The notes beneath the pieces are model-generated. The model had not been told where the DNA came from and did not search any database. It saw nothing but the letters and a program-made list of their open reading frames with translations. Made by a program: the position numbers and the translations under genes. From positions 70,344 to 134,343 of the forward strand of contig JAWKKA010000009.1 in the NCBI GenBank assembly GCA_041393495.1: a stretch of DNA of 64,000 bases. Reading direction: 5' to 3'. This document shows positions 32,605-42,300 of the stretch, piece after piece (the first letter of the stretch is position 1; each line of letters opens with the position of its first letter). Source of the stretch: RHKX01 sp041393495 (GTDB taxonomy: Bacteria; Actinomycetota; Thermoleophilia; Solirubrobacterales; 70-9).

Positions 32605-33594
32605 TCAGCCGAGCCCCGACAGGGTGGCGACGCGCTCCTTGTGCTCCCCGGGCGTGCCGAACAGGCGGGAGTCGGCGCGCGCCCGCTTGAGCAGGAAGTG
32701 AAGGTCGTGCTCCCAGGTGAAGCCGATCCCGCCGTGGACCTGGATCGACGCCTTGCAGACGTCCCAGGCGGACTCCGAGGCCCGTGCCTTCGCCATCGCT
32801 GCGGCGAGCGGCAGCGACTCGGGCTCCGCGTCGGCCGTCCAGGCGGCCGCGTACGTCAGCGAGCGCGCCTCCTCGACGTCGTAGAGCATCTTCGCGCAGG
32901 CATGGGAGACGCCCTGGTAGGCGCCGATCGGGCGGCCGAACTGCTCGCGCTCCTTCGCGTAGGCGACGGCCATGTCCTGCGCCCGCTGCCCGAGCCCGAC
33001 GAGCTCCGCGGCGACCGCCACCGCGATCCGGTCCGCGGCGGCATCGGCGTCGCCGGCGAGCGCCTCGCCAGCCCCCGAACCGGAGACGAGCTTCGCGTAG
33101 CGCCGCGTCTGGTCGATCAGCTCGAGCGGCTCGACCGACGCGTCGGCGGCCGCGATGAGCCGGGGCCCGTCGGCGGCGTAGAGCACCACCACGGCGGCGC
33201 CCTCGGCGTCGATCAGGATCGACTCGTCGCCGATCGCCCCGCGGGCCTCGCCGGAGGCGATCCCCGGCAACCAGCGCTGCTTCTGCTGTTCCGAGCCGGC
33301 CGCCTCGATCACGAGGCCGGCGGCCGCGTTCGCGAGGAACGGCAGCGGCGCGCAGGCGAATCCGAGCTCCTCGCAGAGGACGATCAACTCGATCATCCCG
33401 AGCCCCTGGCCGCCGTGCTCCTCGTCGACCGCGATGCCGGGCCAGCCGAGCTCGCAGACCTCGGCCCAGAGGGCGTCCTCGTAGCGGTTGGCCTCGGCGA
33501 GCCCGCGGACGACCTCCGGCTTGAACCGGGAGGCGAGGAACTGCCTCGCCGTCTCCTTGATCTCGGCCTGCTCGTCGTCGAAGTCGAAACGCAT
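32605..33594 (-). CDS. Acyl-CoA dehydrogenase, short FadE-type subunit
   Basis: The 329-residue protein is shorter than usual (about 380) but has N-terminal helices ending GWPGIAVDEEHGGQGLGMIE, and the C-terminal VHGGIGFTWEHDLHFLLKRA segment typical of one partner in mycobacterial heteromeric FadE pairs. The middle beta domain is reduced and lacks a normal WxTG motif. It follows the larger dehydrogenase by 10 bp on the same strand. This suggests an alpha2beta2 enzyme like those acting on steroid side chains (inference). ATG 33594. Confidence 0.82.
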   Translation of the reverse strand: MRFDFDDEQAEIKETARQFLASRFKPEVVRGLAEANRYEDALWAEVCELGWPGIAVDEEHGGQGLGMIELIVLCEELGFACAPLPFLANAAAGLVIEAAGSEQQKQRWLPGIASGEARGAIGDESILIDAEGAAVVVLYAADGPRLIAAADASVEPLELIDQTRRYAKLVSGSGAGEALAGDADAAADRIAVAVAAELVGLGQRAQDMAVAYAKEREQFGRPIGAYQGVSHACAKMLYDVEEARSLTYAAAWTADAEPESLPLAAAMAKARASESAWDVCKASIQVHGGIGFTWEHDLHFLLKRARADSRLFGTPGEHKERVATLSGLG

Positions 33595-33604
33595 CGCTCT
33601 CTCC

Positions 33605-34741
33605 TCACCTGAGCCGGGGCAGGCCGAGCACGCGCTCGGCGATGATGTTCTTCATCACCTCGGTCGTGCCGCCCTCGATCGAGTTGGCGCGGCTGCGCAG
33701 CATCCGGTAGGTCCAGGGGGCGCCGCGCTCGAGTCCCTCGGCGCCGAGGACGTCGCAGGCGAGCTCGGTCAGCGACTGGTTCAGCGCCGCCCACTGCCAC
33801 TTGCCGATCGACCCCTCGGGGCCGGGGACGCCGGTCTTCATCTGCGCCGTCATCGCCCGCATCCCGCCGAGCCGCAGCGCCTCGCAGCCGATCAGCAGGT
33901 CGGCGAGCCTCGCGCGGATCACCGGGTCGCCCTCGAGGCCGCGCTCGGCGACGAGGTCGATGAGCGCTCCGAGGTCGCGCGACACCGTCACCGCGGCCCC
34001 ACCACCGAGCCCGGCGCGCTCGTTCATCAGCGTCGTGATCGCGACCATCCAGCCGTTCCCCTCGCCGCCGACGAGGTTCTCATCGGGAACGAAGGCCTGC
34101 TCGAAGAAGACCTCGTTGAACTCGGCCTCGCCGGTGATCTGGACGAGCGGGCGGATCTCGATCGCGTCCTGCTCCATGTCGCAGATGAAGTAGCTGAGGC
34201 CCTTGTGCTTGGCGACCTCGGAGTTCGTCCGGGCGACGAGCATGCACCACTTCGACTCGTGGGCGAAGGTCGTCCAGACCTTCTGGCCGGTCACCTTCCA
34301 GCCGCCGTCGACCTTGACCGCCTTCGTCTTCAGCGAGGCCAGGTCGGACCCCGACTCGGGCTCGGAGAAGCCCTGGCACCAGATCTCGGCGGCGCTGAGG
34401 ATCGGCTCGAGCCAGCGCTCCTTCTGCTCGTCGGTGCCGTGGGCCATGATCACCGGGCCGCCCATCACCAGGCCGAGGACGTTGGCCGGCGACGGCGCGT
34501 CGGCGCGCGCCATCTCGCTCGAGAAGATCGCCTGCTCGATCAGGGTGGCGCCGCGGCCGCCGAACTCCTGCGGCCACGAGATCCCGGCCCAGCCGCCCTC
34601 GTGCAGCTGACGCTGCCATTCGCGCCGGAACGCGAACGCGGCCTCGTCGCCGTGCGGCTCCGGGCCGGGATGGTTCGCCTCGAGCCAGGAGCGGACCTCG
34701 TCGCGGAAGGCCCGCTCGGGCTCGTTCAGGGTCAGGTCCAC
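33605..34741 (-). CDS. Acyl-CoA dehydrogenase, large FadE-type subunit
   Basis: The 378-residue flavoprotein has GWAGISWPQEFGGRGATLIE, the FAD motif CQGFSEPESGSDLASLKT, the KVTGQKVWTTFAHE strand and the C-terminal SIEGGTTEVMKNIIAERVLG helix. It is of normal length. It lies between an AGPS-like flavoenzyme gene (37 bp upstream) and the short dehydrogenase (10 bp downstream), probably one operon for an unusual lipid or sterol-like substrate. Confidence 0.87.
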   Translation of the reverse strand: MDLTLNEPERAFRDEVRSWLEANHPGPEPHGDEAAFAFRREWQRQLHEGGWAGISWPQEFGGRGATLIEQAIFSSEMARADAPSPANVLGLVMGGPVIMAHGTDEQKERWLEPILSAAEIWCQGFSEPESGSDLASLKTKAVKVDGGWKVTGQKVWTTFAHESKWCMLVARTNSEVAKHKGLSYFICDMEQDAIEIRPLVQITGEAEFNEVFFEQAFVPDENLVGGEGNGWMVAITTLMNERAGLGGGAAVTVSRDLGALIDLVAERGLEGDPVIRARLADLLIGCEALRLGGMRAMTAQMKTGVPGPEGSIGKWQWAALNQSLTELACDVLGAEGLERGAPWTYRMLRSRANSIEGGTTEVMKNIIAERVLGLPRLR

Positions 34742-34778
34742 TACTCGCTCCTCTTCAGCGCTCGCCGGATCGCGAAAC

Positions 34779-36428
34779 CTACACCGACGGCGGAGCGGGA
34801 TCGATCAGGACTCCTGGGTTCATGACCCGGGCCGGGTCCACGGCCGCCTTCGCGCCGGCGAGCGCCGCGGCGAAGCGGTCCGGTCGCTGCAGGTCGTACC
34901 AGCGGCGGTGGTCGCGACCCACCGCGTGATGGTGGGTGATCGTCCCGCCCGCGGAGACGATCGCCTCCGAGACCGCCGACTTGATCTCGTCCCACTGCCG
35001 CACCTCGGCGCCCCGGCGCGCCTTCGCCAACACCGTGTAGTAAGGCGCCGGCCCGGTCGGATAGAGGTGCGTGAACCGGCACATCACGCGCGGCGCCCCC
35101 TCGCCGTCGGCCGGCGCGTCGCAGACCTCGGCGACGGCGCGGCGCGCCGCCTCGGTGACACGATCGTGGAACGCGGCGAAGCGGTCCCAGGTGATCGCGG
35201 TCTCGAACGTCTCGCTGATCACGCCGAGGGCGACGAGGGAGTCGCGCAGGTAGGGCGCCTCGAGGAACGCCGAGCGCCAGCTCGTGGCGGCGGAGTCGGC
35301 GCCTGCGGCGGCGCCGGCACGCTCGGCCTCGGGCGTGCCACCGAGGTCGGCCGCGCACTCGACCGCGAGGCGGAGCGGCTCGTCGACCGGACCGAACGCG
35401 GACTCGAAGCCGAGGATCAGCACCGCCGCCGCGCCGTCCCCGGCGCCGGTGGTCGCCGCCTCGAGCGGGTCGAGCAGACGGCAGTTGGAGGGATGCAGGC
35501 CGGACTGCGCGATCACGCGGGCGGCCTCGACTCCGGCAGCGAAGCTCCCGAACAGCACCGGGCGCGAGGCCTTGAACGCCGGTCGCGGTCGCACCTGCAC
35601 CCAGGCCTCGGTGATGACCCCGAGGATCCCCTCGGAGCCGAGCAGCATCCGGTCCGGGCTCGGCCCCGCTCCCGACCCCGGCAGCCGCCGGCTCTCCCAG
35701 GGGCCGGTCGGGGTCAGCGCCCGGATCGAGTCGACGAGGTCGTCGACGTGGGTCTGCAGGGTCGCGAAGTGGCCGCCGGCGCGGGTCGCGATCCAGCCGC
35801 CCAGCGTCGAGAACTCGAACGACTGCGGAAAGTGGCGCAGGGTGAGGCCGTGCGGGCGCAAGCCGTCCTCGAGCGCCGGACCGGTCGTGCCGGCGCGGAT
35901 CAACGCCGAGCCGGAGACCTCGTCGATCGCGACGATGCCGCTGAGCCGGGACAGATCGATCGAGACCGTCCCCCGGTAGCCGTGGCCGACCCGCGGCTCG
36001 ATCCCGCCGACGACGCTGGTGCCGCCCCCGAAGGGGATCGCGGCGAGGCGGCGGTCGGAGCAGAGCTCGAGCACGCGGCGGAGGTCGTCCTCGTCCCCGG
36101 GGTAGGCGACGAGGTCCGGGACCCGCTCGAAGCGGCCGCGGAAGCCGCGGACGACATCGCGGTAGGCGCGTCCCATCGCATGACGGACGCGTTCACCGGG
36201 GTCCCCGCTGAGGATCCCGGCGAGGCTCTCGGGCGGATGCAGCCGTGACGGTGCCACGTCGACCGCATCGAGTGGAACCGGCACCTCGACCCGCTCGGCG
36301 CCGAACCCGAGTCGCTCGCGGACGACCGGCGCGATCGCCTCGAGCGCGGCACGGTCGGGCTCGCGATCGGCCCAGCCCCACCCCCAGTGGCTCCGTCGCC
36401 GGCCGCCCTCCGCCGCACCGCTGCTCAT
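34779..36428 (-). CDS. FAD-binding oxidase resembling alkyldihydroxyacetone-phosphate synthase
   Basis: The 549-residue protein has a PCMH-type FAD-binding domain (VPDLVAYPGDEDDLRRVLEL, AAIPFGGGTSVVGG, LGGWIATRAGGHFATL) and the C-terminal GTITHHHAVGRDHRRWYDLQ motif, the histidine-rich active site of AGPS-type enzymes. AGPS exchanges an acyl for an alkyl group to start ether-lipid synthesis; bacterial relatives include other oxidases, so ether lipids are possible, not shown. It precedes two acyl-CoA dehydrogenase genes. ATG 36428. Confidence 0.8.
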   Translation of the reverse strand: MSSGAAEGGRRRSHWGWGWADREPDRAALEAIAPVVRERLGFGAERVEVPVPLDAVDVAPSRLHPPESLAGILSGDPGERVRHAMGRAYRDVVRGFRGRFERVPDLVAYPGDEDDLRRVLELCSDRRLAAIPFGGGTSVVGGIEPRVGHGYRGTVSIDLSRLSGIVAIDEVSGSALIRAGTTGPALEDGLRPHGLTLRHFPQSFEFSTLGGWIATRAGGHFATLQTHVDDLVDSIRALTPTGPWESRRLPGSGAGPSPDRMLLGSEGILGVITEAWVQVRPRPAFKASRPVLFGSFAAGVEAARVIAQSGLHPSNCRLLDPLEAATTGAGDGAAAVLILGFESAFGPVDEPLRLAVECAADLGGTPEAERAGAAAGADSAATSWRSAFLEAPYLRDSLVALGVISETFETAITWDRFAAFHDRVTEAARRAVAEVCDAPADGEGAPRVMCRFTHLYPTGPAPYYTVLAKARRGAEVRQWDEIKSAVSEAIVSAGGTITHHHAVGRDHRRWYDLQRPDRFAAALAGAKAAVDPARVMNPGVLIDPAPPSV

Positions 36429-36576
36429 GTCACGACCCTAGTCGACCGCCCCGCGAGGGCGGGAAGAAGACCCAGTTTGCGGAATCGCCGACGAGCGAAC
36501 CGGCCCGGGGAGTTGTTACGTCTGACACGAGGACTACCTTGCTCCGCACCGAACCCCGTCGACGGGAGTGGAGGGC

Positions 36577-36804
36577 ATGCACGGAGAGAGCAGCAACGAA
36601 CGCTGGCAGAAGCTGATCGACCTGCACGAGGAGCTCGAGCACGGCGATGCGGTCCTGCCGACCCGGATCAGCGCGGTCGACGGACGCCGGATCGAGGCCT
36701 CCCCCGAGGCAATCCGGTTCGCCGAGGCGCTCGCGTTCAACGCCGGCTGGTCCGGAATCTCGGAGGCGCGCCGCCGACGCCGGCACGACGATCTGGCGGC
36801 ATAG
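36577..36804 (+). CDS. Hypothetical small protein, 75 residues
   Basis: No family recognised. ATG 36577 begins HGESSNERWQKLIDLHEELE; GGGAGTGGAGGG just upstream can serve as the ribosome binding site. The protein is helical and charged, with a C-terminal basic run (EARRRRRHDDLAA), and no membrane segment. It stands alone between divergent and convergent neighbours. Normal codon use and the good initiation region support it being real, but it could be spurious. Confidence 0.5.
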   Translation: MHGESSNERWQKLIDLHEELEHGDAVLPTRISAVDGRRIEASPEAIRFAEALAFNAGWSGISEARRRRRHDDLAA

Positions 36805-36860
36805 TCGGGCCGTCGGGTCCCGCAGCCGGCGTCGCCGGCCGTTCCGGTCCCGGCCGGCGC

Positions 36861-38996
36861 CTACCAGTGGACGCCGCGCATCAGGTACGCGAACGCGAGC
36901 TGCTGGTTGGACGCCTGCTCGTCGGTCGAGGTGCCACGCCGGGCCGTCCCGTCGTGCTTCTGCCCCGAGCCCTTCGCGGCGGCCGAGTCGGGGAACATGT
37001 GGTAGGCGCTGTTGAGGATGTAGTCGATCGACTTCGGGTTGATCGCGTAGAGGATCTGCCCGAGCGTGCCGACCGGGGTCGCGATCCGCTTCGGCCGGAA
37101 GATGATCGCGTCGCAGATCATCTCGGCGGCCTCGTCGGGCGTGATCGTCGGAAAACGGTCGTACATCTTCGTCGGCGCGATCATCGGCGTCCGCACGAGC
37201 GGCATGTGGATCGTCGTGATGCTGACCTTGTCGTCGATGATCTCCGACGCGATGCAGCGCGAGAACGCGTCCAGCGCCGACTTCGAGGCGACGTACGCGG
37301 AGAACCGCGGCATGTTCGTCTGCACCCCGATCGAGCTGACGTTGATGATCTGCCCGGAGCGACGCTGCCGCATCGCCGGCAGCAGCCGCAGGATCAGCCG
37401 GACCGGCCCGAAGTAGTTGAGCTGCATCGTCCGCTCGAAGTCGTGGAAGCGGTCGTAGGAGAGGGCGATCGAGCGCCTGATCGAACGACCGGCGTTGTTG
37501 ACCAGCACGTCGACCGCGCCATGCTGTGCGAGCACCTCGGCGGCCATCCGGTCGATGTCGTCGATATCGGAGAGGTCGCAGCGATGGATGTGGGCGACGC
37601 CACCGCCGTCGATGATCTGATCCCGGGTCTCCTCGAGCTTCTCGGGGGTGCGGGCGACGAGCAGGACGATGCCGCCGGCGTCGGCGATCTTCATCGCCGC
37701 CGACTTGCCGATCCCTGACGAGGCCCCGGTCACCAGCACGACCTTGCCGCTGACCTCCTTCTCGAGCGAGGCGTTGCCCTGCAGGCGCCGGCCGAACCGG
37801 ACGAGCTCGTCGGGGATCTGATGCTCGAGGATCTGCGAGATCCCGCCGAGGATCCCGGCCCGGCCGCGGGCCGCGCCGACGAGCGTGTTGTCACGGAAGA
37901 GATCGGGGTCGAGATGGCGGGCCCAGTAGTCCCAGAGCTTGCCCGCGTACGCCTCGAGCGGGGGCACCTTGATCCCGGTGCCGGCGAGCGCCGCCTGCGT
38001 CCGCCGCGAGTCGAAGTGGGTCGGGTAGTTGAGGTACACCAGGACCGAGCGCGGGATCCCGAAGTCGTCGAGCACCCGGTCCGTCAGCGCGTCCGCGAGC
38101 GGGATGTTCCCGACCGCGACGCCGAGCAGCGGTCCGAGCGCCTCGGTGGCGGCGGCCGGCAGCCGGACGGTCGATTGCGGCGCGTGGGCGGCGCGGGCGA
38201 AGACGTCGATCACCTGACCGGCGCTCAGCGGATCGGGATCGGTGAGGCTGAAGGCGCGCCCGTCGAGGCCGTCGAGGTGGGCGATGTGGTCCATCGCCTT
38301 GACGACGAAGTCGACCGGGACGATGTTGATCTCGCGCCCCTCGACGCCCGGCATCGGCATCCACGCGGGCACGACCTGGCGGACCCTCCTGATCAGCTTG
38401 AAGAAGTAGTAGGGACCGTCGATCTTGTCCATCTCGCCGGTCTCGGAATGGCCGACGACGATCCCCGGCCGATAGACCCGCCACGGCCGCGAGCACTCCT
38501 CGCGCACGACCCGCTCGGACTCGTGCTTGGTCCGGAAGTAGGGATGGGTGTCGATGTCCTGCGCCTCGTCGAACATGTCCTCGCGCCAGGTCCCGCGGTA
38601 CAGGCCCGCGGCGGCGATCGAGCTGACCATGTGGACGCGGCCGGCCTCGACCGCCTCGGCGAGCTCGACCATGTGCCGGGTCCCCTCGACGTTGGCGACC
38701 CGCTGCGACTCGGCGTCGGCCTTCATGTCGTAGATGGCGGCGAGGTGGAAGAGGTGATCGACGTCGCCCCGGAGCCGCTTGACGTCCTCGTCGGAGACCC
38801 CGAGCCGGCGCTGGGAGAGGTCGCCGACGATTCCGACGACCCGGCTCTCGTCGACGCCCCAGCGGTTGCGAAGCTCGGCCAGCCGGCCCTGCGAGCCCTC
38901 GCGGACGAGCACGTAGATCGTCCCCTCGCGCTCGAGCAGCAGCTCGACGAGGTTGCGGCCGATGAACCCGGTTGCGCCCGTGACGAAATACCCCAT
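36861..38996 (-). CDS. Two-domain SDR oxidoreductase (fatty acyl reductase-like)
   Basis: The 711-residue protein fuses two Rossmann domains. The N-terminal extended SDR has VTGATGFIGRNLVELLL and the YFRTKHESERV active-site Tyr-Lys pair. The C-terminal classical SDR starts with VVLVTGASSGIGKSAAMKIA, then NNAGRS and YVASKSALDAF as its Tyr-Lys pair. This order matches two-domain bacterial fatty acyl-CoA/aldehyde reductases (about 660 residues) that produce fatty alcohols for wax esters, though many actinobacterial homologues are untested. ATG 38996 starts the first glycine motif. Confidence 0.82.
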   Translation of the reverse strand: MGYFVTGATGFIGRNLVELLLEREGTIYVLVREGSQGRLAELRNRWGVDESRVVGIVGDLSQRRLGVSDEDVKRLRGDVDHLFHLAAIYDMKADAESQRVANVEGTRHMVELAEAVEAGRVHMVSSIAAAGLYRGTWREDMFDEAQDIDTHPYFRTKHESERVVREECSRPWRVYRPGIVVGHSETGEMDKIDGPYYFFKLIRRVRQVVPAWMPMPGVEGREINIVPVDFVVKAMDHIAHLDGLDGRAFSLTDPDPLSAGQVIDVFARAAHAPQSTVRLPAAATEALGPLLGVAVGNIPLADALTDRVLDDFGIPRSVLVYLNYPTHFDSRRTQAALAGTGIKVPPLEAYAGKLWDYWARHLDPDLFRDNTLVGAARGRAGILGGISQILEHQIPDELVRFGRRLQGNASLEKEVSGKVVLVTGASSGIGKSAAMKIADAGGIVLLVARTPEKLEETRDQIIDGGGVAHIHRCDLSDIDDIDRMAAEVLAQHGAVDVLVNNAGRSIRRSIALSYDRFHDFERTMQLNYFGPVRLILRLLPAMRQRRSGQIINVSSIGVQTNMPRFSAYVASKSALDAFSRCIASEIIDDKVSITTIHMPLVRTPMIAPTKMYDRFPTITPDEAAEMICDAIIFRPKRIATPVGTLGQILYAINPKSIDYILNSAYHMFPDSAAAKGSGQKHDGTARRGTSTDEQASNQQLAFAYLMRGVHW

Positions 38997-39321
38997 GCTC
39001 AGTCCCTCCGCAGTCGCGAAACCGATTCGGACCCTACAGGCTGTCCGCCGTCCGCAGCGGGGCGCGCGCCCCGACCCACGCGTCACCCGCCATCCGGCCC
39101 CGGGGCCTCGCGCCGGCCGACCCTGGTCGTCGGCCGCCCCGACCCCCGGTCAGCTCACCACCCCGACCCGGGTCATCTCACCCACGTATGGCGTGGGCAG
39201 GGCAGGACTACCCAGCGGGCGCTGCGTCCCGTCGCGCGATCACCCGCCCTCGCCCGGTGGCCGAGGTGCATACACTCAGGGAGCGTCAGGTGACCGAAGC
39301 ATTCACAGCGTTCTAGCAGCG
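38997..39321. other. Intergenic region between divergent SDR and 2-oxoglutarate dehydrogenase genes
   Basis: About 325 bp with no credible gene. It should hold two divergent promoters. The visible structure is the inverted repeat CCCACG-tatgg-CGTGGG at 39181-39197. TACACT (near 39271, in GGTGCATACACTCAGG) could be a -10 box for the downstream gene, but I could not find a convincing -35. Confidence 0.5.
39181..39197. promoter_or_regulatory. Inverted repeat, possible operator
   Basis: CCCACG and CGTGGG flank a 5-bp centre, preceded by TCTCA. The site lies 125 bp upstream of the 2-oxoglutarate dehydrogenase GTG and 184 bp upstream of the SDR ATG, so it could serve either gene. Confidence 0.3.
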
Positions 39322-42300
39322 GTGGCTGCGACCGAGACCGTCCAAGTCGAGATGCCCGCGATGGGCGAGTCGGTGACCGAAGGTACGGTGCTCGACTGGC
39401 TCAAGCAGGAGGGCGATCACGTCACCGAGGGCGAAGCGCTCGTCGAGATCTCGACCGACAAGATCGACGCCGAGGTCCCGGCGCCGGCGACGGGCACGCT
39501 GACGAAGATCCTCAAGGCCCCCGACGACATCGTCAAGATCGGCGAGTCGCTCGCCGAGCTCGAGCCCGGCGGCTCCGGGGGCAACGGCGCCGCGCCGAGC
39601 ATGGAGATCACGGTCGGCGAGGGCGATGCCGACATCGGCGAGGGTGGCGGCCCGGCCCAGCTGCAGGCCGAGTACGGGGGCGGAGGAGCAGCCGGGGGGG
39701 CCGTCGATCTGGTGATGCCGGAGATGGGCGAGTCCGTGACCGAGGGAACCGTGCTCGAGTGGCTGAAGCAGCCCGGCGACGCCGTCGCCGAGGGCGAGAC
39801 GATCGTCGAGGTCTCGACCGACAAGATCGACGCCGAGGTCCCCTCGCCGGTGACCGGCACGGTCCTCGAGACGCTGGTCGAGCCCGACGGGGTCGTCGCC
39901 GTGGGGCAGCTGCTGGCACGGATCGAGGCGGGAGCGGACCGGGCGGGGACCGGGGAGCGAGCAGCGAGCAGCGAGCAGCGAGAGGCAGGCGCCGACGTGG
40001 CGACCGGGGACGGGGCGAAGGCCTCGCCGGTAGCGCGGCGAATCGCCGCCGCCGAGGGAATCGACCTGAGCGCCGTGACGGGCACCGGCGCGGGGGGGCG
40101 GGTGATGAAGGCCGACGTCCTCGCCGCCGCCGAGAGCGGCGACGGCGCCACGGCCGCAGCCGCCGGCGTGAGCGAGGCCACGGCGCTGCGCGGACCCGCC
40201 GCGATGCTCGCGAAGGCGATGGGCGAGAGCCTGTCGATCCCGACTGCGACCTCCTTCCGCACGCTCGCGGTCGACACGCTCGACGCCAAGCGCAAGGCGC
40301 TCAACGGAGCGCTGTCGGAGCGCGGGATGAAGGTCTCCTTCACCCACCTGATCGCCTGGGCGATCGTCCAGGCCGCCACGCAGTGGCGGGCGATGGCCCG
40401 CAGCTACGAGGTCCGCGACGGCAAGCCGAACGTGATCGACCACGGCGCGATCAACCTCGGCATCGCCGTCGACGTCGAGAAGAAGGACGGCTCGCGGAGC
40501 CTGATGGTCCCCTGCATCCGCGCCGCCGACAGCGTCGACTTCAAGGCCTTCCACGCCAGATACGAGGAGCTGATCACGAAGACGCGCGAGAACGCGCTGA
40601 CGGCCGACGACTTCGTCGGAACGAACATCACGCTCACCAACCCGGGCGGGCTCGGGACTGTCGCCTCGGTGCCGCGGCTGATGACCGGCCAGGGGACGAT
40701 CGTCGCGACCGGCTCGATCGCCTATCCGCCCGAGTGGAGGCACTCGCCGCCCGAGCGGCTGAAGGCTGTCGGCGTCTCGAAGGTGATGACGATGTCGTCC
40801 ACCTACGACCACCGGATCATCCAGGGCGCCGAGTCCGGCTCCTTCCTGCGCCGGATCGAGGAGCTGCTGAGCGGCGAGGACGAGTTCTACGAGGGCGTCG
40901 CCGGCTCGCTCGGGATCGAACCCGCGGTCGTGACGAAGGCACACCCGGCATCCGCGTCGGCGCCGCCGCTCGCTGCGGGCGCGACCACGGCCGCCCCGCC
41001 CAGCGCCGTCCGGGCGGAGCCCGACGAGGAGCTGTTGCAGGCGGTCCAGGCGGCGACCTCGCTGCTCAAGGCATACCGGACCCACGGGCACCTCGCCGCG
41101 AACCTCAACCCGCTCAGCGGCACCGCCAAGGGCGATCCGGCCCTCGAGCCCGAGAACCTCGAGCTGACCCCCGACCTGATGGAGCGGATCCCGGCGTCGA
41201 TCCTGCGGATCGGCGTCCCCGGTGAGACGCTGCTCGAGGCGCTGCCGCGGATGCGCGCCGCCTACTGCGGCACGATCGGCTATCAGATCGAGCACCTCTC
41301 CTCGCACCAGCAGCGCGTCTGGCTGCGCGAGATGATCGAGACCGGCGCCCACCGGACCCCGCTCGGCGACGATGAGCGGCGCGGCCTGCTGCGGCGGCTG
41401 ATCCAGGTCTTCGAGTTCGAGCGCTTCCTTCAGAAGGCCTACCTGGGCCAGAAGATGTTCTCGATCGAGGGCCTCGACGCGACGGTCCCGATGATCGACG
41501 AGTTGGCGACGATCGCTCGCCGCGACGGTGCCGAACAGCTCGTGATCGGGATGGCGCACCGCGGCCGGCTCTCGGTGCTCGCCCACAACCTCGGCCGCTC
41601 GATCGAGTCGATCATGGCCGAGTTCGAGGGCGCCAAGGCGCTCGACGCGGTCAAGCGCACCGACGCCCTCCGCCACGGCGGCACCGGCGACGTCAAGTAC
41701 CACCACGGCGCCGAGGGCCTGTTCGAGTCGAGCGAGGGTGACGTCCGGATGCGGCTCTACCCGAACCCCTCGCACCTCGAGTTCGTCGATCCGGTCGTCA
41801 CCGGCGGCGCCCGCGCGGCGCAGACCGAGGCGGCGGGGCCGCACATGCATCACGACACGAAGGTCGCGGTGCCGCTGCTGCTGCACGGTGACGCCGCCTT
41901 CCCGGGACAGGGCGTCGTCGCCGAGACGCTGAACATGCAATCGCTCGGGGGGTATGCCACCGGCGGCACGATCCACATCATTCAGGACAACCAGGTGGGC
42001 TTCACGACCGACCCGAAGGACGGCCGCTCGACGCCGTACGCCTCCGACATGGCGAAGGGTTTCAACGTCCCGATCGTCCACGTCAACGCCGACGATGTCG
42101 AGGCCTGCGTCGCCGCAGTCCGACTGGCGATGGCCTACCGCGCGAAGTTCGCCCGCGACGTCGTCATCGACCTGATCGGCTACCGCCGCTACGGCCACAA
42201 CGAGACCGACGAGCCCGCCTACACCCAGCCCGAGCTGGCCGCGATCATCAAGAAGCACCGGCCGATCAGCGAGCTCTACGCCCAGCGGCTGCTCGACGAC

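Noticed and set aside
39290..39312. CRP-like site GTGA...TCAC before kgd
   Set aside because: The half-sites are 9 bases apart rather than 6, so the geometry does not fit CRP.
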